Under the pieces are notes generated by a model. That model saw nothing but the letters and a program-made list of their open reading frames with translations. It was not told the origin of the DNA and made no database searches. 33,179 nucleotides of DNA from Dehalococcoidia bacterium (GTDB taxonomy: Bacteria; Chloroflexota; Dehalococcoidia; DSTF01; WHTK01), in NCBI GenBank assembly GCA_035574915.1, contig DATLYJ010000123.1:1-33179 (forward strand). The letters run 5' to 3'. Below, piece after piece: positions 26,337-33,179 of the stretch. How positions within the stretch are numbered: position 1 is the first letter of the stretch; every line of letters begins with the position of its first letter. The position numbers and the translations under genes are program-made.

Positions 26337-26337
26337 T

Positions 26338-26392
26338 CCCTCACCCCCGGACGACCTCCACCTGCCCGCCAGCGGCGGGAAAGGGGAGAGGG
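26338..26392. repeat. nested palindromic element between rpsD and rpoA
   Basis: CCCTCACCCC (26338-26347) pairs with GGGGAGAGGG (26383-26392), with one A-A mismatch. Inside, CCCGCC (26365-26370) pairs with GGCGGG (26374-26379). The CCCTCACCCC and GGGGAGAGGG ends are typical of short interspersed repeats found in intergenic DNA of many bacteria. There is no U-run, so it is not a normal intrinsic terminator. Confidence 0.65.
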
Positions 26393-26432
26393 GGTTCTGT
26401 AAAGTCGCTTTCCCGGGAATGGTGGGAGGTAC

Positions 26433-27563
26433 ATGGTAGTGACAATGGAAGCGGGCGTTCCTCAGCTAAGCCTCGAAGAGGAATCAGAGGGGACGTTCGG
26501 ACGCATAGTAGCGGAGCCGCTGCAGGCCGGTTTCGGGATTACCCTCGGTAATGCCCTGCGGCGCACGCTGCTCAGCGCCCTCCCCGGCACGGCTATCACG
26601 GCCGTACGCATCGAAGGAGTCGAGCACGAATTTTCGACGCTGCCAAACGTCAAGGAGGACATGGTCGAGTTCCTCCTGAACGTGAAGGACATCCGCATCC
26701 GCTCCCTTACGGAGCGGCCCGGCAAGATGTATCTGGACGCCCAGGGCGAAGGCGAGGTGACCGCGGGCAGCATTCAGCCGACGGCGGACTACGAGATCGT
26801 GAACCCGGAGCTGCACCTGGCGACCCTGGAGTCGCCGGACGCCCGGCTGTCCGTGGAGTTCACGGTGGACGTGGGGCGCGGCTACGTCCCGGCCGGCAGC
26901 GCCGATGGTTTGCCAATCGGCGTGATCCCGGTGGACGCCATTTACTCGCCCGTGCGGCGCGTGAACTATCGCGTCGAACCGACGCGCGTCGGCGTCACGA
27001 ACTACGATCGCCTGATCCTGGAGGTGTGGACGGACGGCACCATCTCGCCGATGGACGCGGTCCGCAGCGCGGCCGACCTGTTGACGGACCAGTTCGCGGC
27101 CTTCTCGCGCTTCGGCCGGCCGCAGTCCCCCATGGCGGGACGCGGCCTCGGGTCGGGCGCGGCCCTGCCTCCCGACCGCTACAACACGCCGATCGAGGAC
27201 CTCAACCTGTCCGTGCGCGCCTACAACTGCCTCAAGCGCAGCGGGCTGATGACCGTCGGCGCGGTGCTCGAGAAGAGCGAGGAAGAGCTGCTGGCGCTGC
27301 GCAACTTCGGCCGCAAGTCCTACGATGAACTGCGCGAGAAGCTGATCAGCATGGGCTTCCTCCCGCCCGACGCCGAAGGCATGGGCGGCGGCCTGGGTGC
27401 CGCGCCGGCGGCCGCCGCAGGGCCGGCGCGTTCCATGACCTTCGAGCCGGACATCGAGGAAGGTGAGGAGCTTGGTCCCGTGGCAAAGGCCCTCCTGGAG
27501 GCCTTGAAGGAATCCGGCGCGCAAGACCTGCTCCGGCGCAAGGACGAAGAGGAGGAGGCCTGA
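26433..27563 (+). CDS. rpoA: RNA polymerase alpha subunit with acidic tail
   Basis: Alpha assembles RNA polymerase and contacts activators and UP elements. The N-terminal dimer domain spans about residues 1-230 ([20 protein letters not shown]). The helix-hairpin-helix C-terminal domain reads [20 protein letters not shown] and [20 protein letters not shown]. Some 55-60 residues follow, Gly/Ala-rich then acidic ([18 protein letters not shown]), making 376 in all against about 315-330 usually. GGAGG ends only 3 bases before ATG 26433; GTG 26439 has the better spacing (9 bases) and may be used. Its stop overlaps rplQ by one base. Confidence 0.97.
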   Translation: MVVTMEAGVPQLSLEEESEGTFGRIVAEPLQAGFGITLGNALRRTLLSALPGTAITAVRIEGVEHEFSTLPNVKEDMVEFLLNVKDIRIRSLTERPGKMYLDAQGEGEVTAGSIQPTADYEIVNPELHLATLESPDARLSVEFTVDVGRGYVPAGSADGLPIGVIPVDAIYSPVRRVNYRVEPTRVGVTNYDRLILEVWTDGTISPMDAVRSAADLLTDQFAAFSRFGRPQSPMAGRGLGSGAALPPDRYNTPIEDLNLSVRAYNCLKRSGLMTVGAVLEKSEEELLALRNFGRKSYDELREKLISMGFLPPDAEGMGGGLGAAPAAAAGPARSMTFEPDIEEGEELGPVAKALLEALKESGAQDLLRRKDEEEEA

Positions 27564-27919
27564 TGCGACACGGAGTCGCCGGACGCAAGTTCGACCGCCC
27601 GACGGCGCACCGGATGGCGATGTTCCGCAACCTGGTGACGGACCTCCTTCGCTACGAGCAGATCAGGACGACGGAGGCGAAGGCCAAGGAGATCCGGGGC
27701 ATGGCCGAGAAGATGATCACGCTCGGCAAAGACGGTAGCCTCGCCGCGCGCCGCCAGGCGCTGGCCTTCATCTACGACAAGGACGTTGTCCGCAAGGTCT
27801 TCGATGACCTCGCCTCTCGTTACCAGGGCCGCTCGGGCGGCTATACCCGCATCATCCGCCTGGGCCCCCGTCTCGGAGACGGGGCGCCGATCGTGAGTCT
27901 GGAGCTGGTGCAGGAGTAA
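27563..27919 (+). CDS. rplQ: 50S ribosomal protein L17
   Basis: L17 lies near the tunnel exit. The 118 residues start [20 protein letters not shown] and include [20 protein letters not shown] and [19 protein letters not shown]. It is the last gene of the superoperon. No clear intrinsic terminator follows in 27920-28218. Confidence 0.98.
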   Translation: MRHGVAGRKFDRPTAHRMAMFRNLVTDLLRYEQIRTTEAKAKEIRGMAEKMITLGKDGSLAARRQALAFIYDKDVVRKVFDDLASRYQGRSGGYTRIIRLGPRLGDGAPIVSLELVQE

Positions 27920-27987
27920 GCGCCGCCGGGCACGGAGCCTGATTCGTGGATCCGGGGGAGACCACTTCGGTTCGTGGCTGGCCGGGT

Positions 27988-28001
27988 CCGACCGCGGTCG
28001 G
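27988..28001. promoter_or_regulatory. 14-bp perfect palindrome after rplQ
   Basis: CCGACCGCGGTCGG reads the same on both strands. It lies 69 bases after rplQ and about 175 bases before the -10-like box for the next gene. It could be an operator or a stem in the rplQ 3' end; no specific factor is indicated. Confidence 0.35.
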
Positions 28002-28175
28002 CGTGTGGCGCCGGCATTGCCTCCGCATCCAGGCTCAACGTTGACTCCAACTTCGTTTGCCCTTCGACTGAGCTGAGGACGAGCCGCCGGCTTTGGCGAG
28101 GCAGGGGACGCGGCGGAAGGCAGCGGGCACCGGAGACGAAGGGGACGACGTGGCCGGCGAGCCGGATGAAGGCCT

Positions 28176-28181
28176 TATACT
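28176..28181 (+). promoter_or_regulatory. probable -10 box for the CoA-transferase gene
   Basis: TATACT matches the -10 consensus at five of six positions and lies 38 bases before the ATG. No good -35 box is seen 16-18 bases upstream. The rest of the 299-base gap contains the 27988 palindrome and a diverged CCCTTCGACT repeat at 28060-28078. Confidence 0.4.
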
Positions 28182-28218
28182 GTCGTCCCAGCGGCTTTCC
28201 ATTGCCACAGGAGGGCGG

Positions 28219-29445
28219 ATGAGCACGAACGGGAGCGCGAACCCGGGGCCACTTGCCCACATCAAGGTCCTCGACCTCTGCCTCGCCCGCGCCGGGCCGA
28301 CCGCGGTCCGCATCCTGGCCGACTTCGGCGCCGAAGTGATCCAGGTGGTCCGGCCCTCCGAGACGGGGATCGACGCCAGCCTGCCGAACTTCGACCGCGA
28401 GAACGTGCACCGCAACAAGCGGTCGATTGCCCTGGACCTGCAGACGGACGCCGGCCGGCAGGTCTTCTACCGCCTGGCGCGGGACGCCGACGTCGTAGTC
28501 GAGAACATGCGGGCAGACGTGAAGTATCGCCTCAGGGTCGATTACGAGACGCTGCGCGCGATCAACCCGCGCATCATCTATGGCAGCATCTCTGGCTTCG
28601 GGCAGGACGGGCCCTACTCCTCGCGTCCGGGTGTGGACCAGATAGCGCAGGGCATGGGCGGCCTCATGAGCATCACCGGCCCGCCCGGAGGCGGCCCCTG
28701 GCGCGTCGGCATCCCGATTTCGGACCTGTGCTCGGGCATGTACCTCGCCCACGGCATTATGGCCGCGATCATCGAGCGCGAGCGGTCGGGCGAGGGGCAG
28801 TGGGTGCAGACCTCGCTCCTTGAGGCGATGATCGCCATGCTGGACTTCCAGGCCACTCGCTGGCTAATCGCCGGCGAGGTCCCGCCCCAGGCCGGCAATG
28901 ACCATCCCACCGCCTTCCCGATGGGTGTCTTCCCGGCGAAGGACGGCATGATCAACATCGCCGCCTCGGGCGACCGCATGTGGCGCGACTTCCTGAAGGT
29001 GATCGGCGCGGAGCACCTGGCGGAGGACGAACGCTTCCGCACGCCGCGGGGGCGGGCTACACACCGCGCCGAGCTGCGCGCGGAGGTCGAGGACAGGCTC
29101 CGGCAGCGGACCTGCCAGGAATGGATCGAGGCGTTGAACGCCGTGGGCGTGCCCTGCGGGCCGATACTCACGGTCGATCAGACCTTTGCGGACCCCCAGG
29201 TCCTGCATCTGGCGATGGCGCAGGAGGTCCACAGCGACACCTACGGCGACCTCACGATAGTGCGCAACCCGGTGCGACTCTCGCGCACCTCCACCTCGCT
29301 GCGCCGCGCCGCACCCCTGCCCGGGGAGCACACGGTGGAGGTGCTACGCGAGTACGGCTACTCAGACGACGAGATCGCAGCATTGCAGGAAGCCGGCGCG
29401 GTGGGCCGCAGAGAGGTGGCCACCGGCGCCGCCAGTACAGGCTGA
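28219..29445 (+). CDS. family III CoA-transferase (CaiB/BaiF/Frc)
   Basis: This enzyme family moves CoA between carboxylic acids through aspartyl anhydride intermediates. The 408 residues show the family pattern: IKVLDLCLARAGPTAVRILADFGAEVIQ split at the N-terminus, NKRSIALDLQT, SGFGQDGPYSSRPGVDQIAQ with the likely catalytic Asp140, then the small domain and VPCGPILTVDQTFADPQV. ATG 28219 has AGGAGGG just upstream; the open frame further upstream is not coding-like. The substrate cannot be read from sequence. The crotonase gene 131 bases downstream suggests they work on the same acyl-CoA pathway, and their position between rplQ and truA is unusual. Confidence 0.93.
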   Translation: MSTNGSANPGPLAHIKVLDLCLARAGPTAVRILADFGAEVIQVVRPSETGIDASLPNFDRENVHRNKRSIALDLQTDAGRQVFYRLARDADVVVENMRADVKYRLRVDYETLRAINPRIIYGSISGFGQDGPYSSRPGVDQIAQGMGGLMSITGPPGGGPWRVGIPISDLCSGMYLAHGIMAAIIERERSGEGQWVQTSLLEAMIAMLDFQATRWLIAGEVPPQAGNDHPTAFPMGVFPAKDGMINIAASGDRMWRDFLKVIGAEHLAEDERFRTPRGRATHRAELRAEVEDRLRQRTCQEWIEALNAVGVPCGPILTVDQTFADPQVLHLAMAQEVHSDTYGDLTIVRNPVRLSRTSTSLRRAAPLPGEHTVEVLREYGYSDDEIAALQEAGAVGRREVATGAASTG

Positions 29446-29576
29446 GGGAGTGCGAAACGGCGTGCGGAGCGCAGAGCCGGGAGGTCAGGGCCGATGTCGG
29501 GTCTGCTCTGCACTCGCCACGCTGTACTACGCGCTGGCCGCTCAGGAAGCCGGCACAGACACTCGTGGAGGAATCG

Positions 29577-30401
29577 ATGTCCGTAGTTGAGGTCGAGCGC
29601 GGTGACGGAGTGATGGTGATCCGCATGAACCGGCCGGAGAGGCTGAACGCCCTCGGCCTGGACATGCGTCAGGGCCTGGCGGCCGCGTGGTGCGAGTTCC
29701 GCGACAGTCGGGATATGGAAGTGGCCATATTCACCGGCACCGGCCGCGCCTTCTGCGCGGGCGAGGACATGAAGGAGTCCGTAGAGCGCGGCATGCCCAC
29801 GCGCATGGACCCGAACGCCCCCCGCCTCGAGAACCCGTACGACGCGGGCACGCTCATGAAGCCGGTCATTGCGGCGATCAACGGCTACGCCATGGGTGGT
29901 GGCTTCATGCAGGCGGAGCGCGCCGACCTGCGGATCGCGGTGCGCGGCGCTATCTTCGAGATGTCGGAGGCCAAGCGCTGGCTGCTTGGCGGCTACAACC
30001 ATGGCTTCATCGGCAACATCTCCCACGCCGTCGCCACGGAGATGGCATTCGCCTACCGCTTCAGCGCTGAGCGGCTGTACGAGCTCGGCTGGCTGAACCG
30101 CCTGGTGGACCCGGAAGACCTGATGACGGAGGCGCAGGCCATGGCGGCGCACCTCCTGACGCTGCCGCCGGCTTCTCGCGTCAACACGCTCGTGATGATG
30201 CGCGCCATGAGGCCGCGAGTGCCGGAGGAGCTGGAAGAGCTCGCCAGCCGGCTCCGGAACCACGGCGCCCAGGAGGACCTGATGGAATCGCGCCGCGCCT
30301 TCGCCGAGAAGCGGCCCCCGAAATTCAAGGGCTGGGACGACCCGGAAGACCGCTATCGCACGCCAACCCTCGAGTCGATCCGGAGCGAACGCCGCGACTG
30401 A
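29577..30401 (+). CDS. crotonase-fold enoyl-CoA hydratase/isomerase family protein
   Basis: The 274-residue product has the crotonase oxyanion-hole segments AFCAGEDM (residues 58-65) and INGYAMGGGF (101-110). In hydratases the second segment reads GGGCE with the first catalytic Glu; here that position is Met111 (GGGFM). The second Glu site appears kept as Glu131 (FEMSEAKRW). Loss of one Glu argues against plain hydration of enoyl-CoA and for an isomerase, hydrolase or another activity. ATG 29577 has GGAGG 5 bases upstream; the longer open frame is a shadow of the CoA-transferase gene. It lies 7 bases before truA. Confidence 0.9.
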   Translation: MSVVEVERGDGVMVIRMNRPERLNALGLDMRQGLAAAWCEFRDSRDMEVAIFTGTGRAFCAGEDMKESVERGMPTRMDPNAPRLENPYDAGTLMKPVIAAINGYAMGGGFMQAERADLRIAVRGAIFEMSEAKRWLLGGYNHGFIGNISHAVATEMAFAYRFSAERLYELGWLNRLVDPEDLMTEAQAMAAHLLTLPPASRVNTLVMMRAMRPRVPEELEELASRLRNHGAQEDLMESRRAFAEKRPPKFKGWDDPEDRYRTPTLESIRSERRD

Positions 30402-30408
30402 CAGCCTT

Positions 30409-31191
30409 GTGGGTCTGCCGGTAACCGAGAGCGCGGCGCAGCGGCGGATCGCCCTCCTCCTGGAATACGAGGGGACGCGGTACGCCGGCTCCCAGTTTCA
30501 GGCAAACGCCGCCACGATCCAGGGCGAACTCGAGGCCGCGATAGGCAAGGCGACGGGCGAGCGGGCGCGCGCTTCCTTTGCTGGCCGCACGGACTCAGGC
30601 GTGCACGCCCTGGGCCAGGTGGCCGCCTTTACCACCACCTCCCGCCTGGACCCCCAGACCATGCGAGATGCCCTCAACGCCTGGCTCCCGCGCGACATCG
30701 CAGTTCTCGCGGCGGCGGATGCAGACCTCTCGTTCGACCCCAGGCGCCAGGCCCTGCGGCGCACCTATCGTTACGTCATCGAGAATCGAGCCGTCCGGCC
30801 GGCCATCGGCAGGGATCTCTGCTGGTACGTCGCGAAGCCTCTGGACATCGAGGCCATGCAGGCTGCGGCACCCGCGCTGGTCGGCGAACACGACTTCGCT
30901 GCCTTTGGCGGCGCGCTCGAGGAACCGGGGGCGAGCACCGTCCGCCGGCTGGAGGCCTTCGAAGTCCGTCGCGAAGGCTCCAGGGTCACCATAGAGGTGA
31001 CGGCGAACGCTTTCCTCCCCCACCAGGTACGGCGCATGACAGGGGCGCTCGTACAGGTCGGGCTGGGCAGGCTGACGCCAGAGGCGTACGGCGCGCTGCT
31101 CGTCGCGGCGCCGTCGAGTGCCGGCCCGGCCGCGCCGGCGAGGGGCCTCTACCTGGTGCGTGTCGAGTACGAGCGCGACCCGTTCGCGTGA
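30409..31191 (+). CDS. truA: tRNA pseudouridine(38-40) synthase
   Basis: TruA makes pseudouridine at positions 38-40 of tRNA anticodon arms. The 260 residues include the catalytic block FAGRTDSGVHALGQ with Asp62, LRRTYRYVIENR, and the C-terminal FLPHQVRRMTGALVQVGLGR. GTG 30409 is the apparent start, with no clear SD; it lies 7 bases after the crotonase gene. In many bacteria truA directly follows rplQ and is followed by rplM-rpsI; here two acyl-CoA genes intervene and rRNA follows. Confidence 0.97.
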   Translation: MGLPVTESAAQRRIALLLEYEGTRYAGSQFQANAATIQGELEAAIGKATGERARASFAGRTDSGVHALGQVAAFTTTSRLDPQTMRDALNAWLPRDIAVLAAADADLSFDPRRQALRRTYRYVIENRAVRPAIGRDLCWYVAKPLDIEAMQAAAPALVGEHDFAAFGGALEEPGASTVRRLEAFEVRREGSRVTIEVTANAFLPHQVRRMTGALVQVGLGRLTPEAYGALLVAAPSSAGPAAPARGLYLVRVEYERDPFA

Positions 31192-31289
31192 GGTGGCCGG
31201 AGGAGGAGTTCCAGGGAGGGACACGACGCGGGCTGGCCAGGGAACGGGCTCCGGACGGCGGCACGAGCGCCGATAGTGGACGAAGCGCC

Positions 31290-31318
31290 TTGAAGGGCGC
31301 GCCGGGGCGCGCTATTAT
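31290..31318 (+). promoter_or_regulatory. rRNA promoter P1
   Basis: TTGAAG (31290-31295), 17 bases, TATTAT (31313-31318). The spacer is itself GC-rich and self-complementary (GGCGCGCC, GGGGCGCGC). Predicted start is about 31325, followed by a CGCCGCC/GGCGGCG hairpin at about 31342-31362. Confidence 0.7.
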
Positions 31319-31387
31319 GTTCGAGGTATTGATGATGTAAGCGCCGCCGGGGGACGGCGGCGGTCCTGCGCCGGGAAGAGAGCGGGT

Positions 31388-31416
31388 TTGACCCCTCGGG
31401 GACCGGCTGCTAGGAT
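31388..31416 (+). promoter_or_regulatory. rRNA promoter P2
   Basis: TTGACC (31388-31393), 17 bases, TAGGAT (31411-31416). It is the middle of three promoters with the same spacing upstream of 16S. Confidence 0.7.
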
Positions 31417-31468
31417 GCTCTGGTACTACGGCCCCTTTACAGAGATAGACGCGTCCAGGCGCCCTTCG

Positions 31469-31497
31469 TTGACGGGCGCCGGTGCGCGTGCTACGAT
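31469..31497 (+). promoter_or_regulatory. rRNA promoter P3
   Basis: TTGACG (31469-31474), 17 bases, TACGAT (31492-31497). Predicted start near 31504, about 137 bases before the 16S gene. A perfect TTGACA at 31548-31553 has no matching -10 and is not called. Confidence 0.7.
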
Positions 31498-31565
31498 GGC
31501 CGTCGGCTCTGCGGCAGGGGACGCCTCTGGCGCTGGGCCGAAGCACCTTGACAGCTGAATAGCGG

Positions 31566-31594
31566 AAGGAAGTACGGGTGAGACCCGTTTCCTT
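31566..31594 (+). promoter_or_regulatory. stem-loop in the pre-16S leader
   Basis: AAGGAA (31566-31571) pairs with TTCCTT (31589-31594), and ACGGGT (31574-31579) with ACCCGT (31583-31588) around GAG, twelve pairs with a two-base bulge. It follows CTTGACAGCTGAATAG, a type of sequence often seen in 16S leaders. It may guide processing or antitermination. Confidence 0.5.
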
Positions 31595-31640
31595 GAAACG
31601 GAAATCCGGACTCCGTCGAAAGACGTGGTCTGACAAGGAT

Positions 31641-33139
<1,499 letters not shown>

Positions 33140-33179
33140 CTAGGGAGTGCTAACGAGCGCTAACCACCTCCACGGTGTT

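Noticed and set aside
28980-29576. Upstream extension of the crotonase ORF
   Set aside because: It overlaps the CoA-transferase gene out of frame; ATG 29577 with GGAGG fits the family's N-terminus.
27916-31351. Identical 15-mer GTAAGCGCCGCCGGG at 27916 and 31337
   Set aside because: In 33 kb of GC-rich sequence about one such pair is expected by chance, and the flanks do not match.
31548-31576. Fourth rRNA promoter at the perfect TTGACA
   Set aside because: No acceptable -10 box lies 16-18 bases downstream; the sequence fits a conserved leader motif instead.
33140-33179. tRNA or start of a 16S-23S spacer tRNA
   Set aside because: Only 40 bases remain and no acceptor or anticodon arm can be drawn.

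Overview
The window is about 33 kb of GC-rich bacterial DNA (clearly above 60% GC by eye). It carries a fused str-S10-spc-alpha ribosomal protein superoperon, an orphan 5S rRNA gene, a complete 16S rRNA gene at the right end, and a handful of metabolic and envelope genes. The ribosomal gene order (adk, map, infA and rpmJ between secY and rpsM; truA shortly after rplQ), the zinc-binding forms of S14, S4, L24, L36 and adenylate kinase, an S12 with an internal insertion and the divergent 16S (GCAGCAGCTAGGAATCTTGGG around the 340-370 region) fit Chloroflexota, perhaps Dehalococcoidia or a SAR202-like relative. No database search was run, so the taxonomy is an inference.

Layout. 1-351 (minus): start of a CBS-domain protein, probably an MgtE-type Mg2+ transporter. 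469-690: a promoter, a 33-codon leader ORF and mutually exclusive hairpins in front of leuS (691-3222). 3380-4156: lipoprotein alpha/beta hydrolase. 4331-5482: GT4 glycosyltransferase. 5561-6403 (minus): PAP2-family membrane enzyme. 6479-6674: a self-contained 5S rRNA unit with its own promoter and terminator. 6847-7081: a palindromic operator-like site, a promoter, a c-di-AMP (ydaO/yuaA) riboswitch and an intrinsic terminator, leading into an OtsA-like trehalose-6-phosphate synthase (7184-8716). 8747-27919: the ribosomal superoperon from rpsL to rplQ. 28219-30401: a family III CoA-transferase and a crotonase-fold protein. 30409-31191: truA. 31290-31640: three tandem rRNA promoters and a structured leader, then 16S rRNA (31641-33139). 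No 23S, 5S or tRNA is seen in the 40 bases after the 16S.

How it works together. The core is one long, tightly coupled transcription unit making ribosomal proteins, EF-G, SecY, adenylate kinase, methionine aminopeptidase, IF1 and RNA polymerase alpha. tuf is absent between fusA and rpsJ, so the str and S10 operons are joined. The osmolyte gene is under an RNA switch for c-di-AMP, which ties trehalose synthesis to the turgor and potassium signal.

The features most worth a second look are: a 105-bp tandem duplication between rplN and rplX that is an open, ideally spaced 68-codon ORF overlapping both neighbours by one base; the Leu-containing, possibly leaderless leader ORF with switching hairpins before leuS; the c-di-AMP riboswitch with an operator over its -35 box; the orphan 5S unit; a hairpin that closes the gap between the infA Shine-Dalgarno and its start; and a crotonase lacking one of the two catalytic glutamates. 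Several palindromic dispersed-repeat-like elements sit inside the ribosomal operon.
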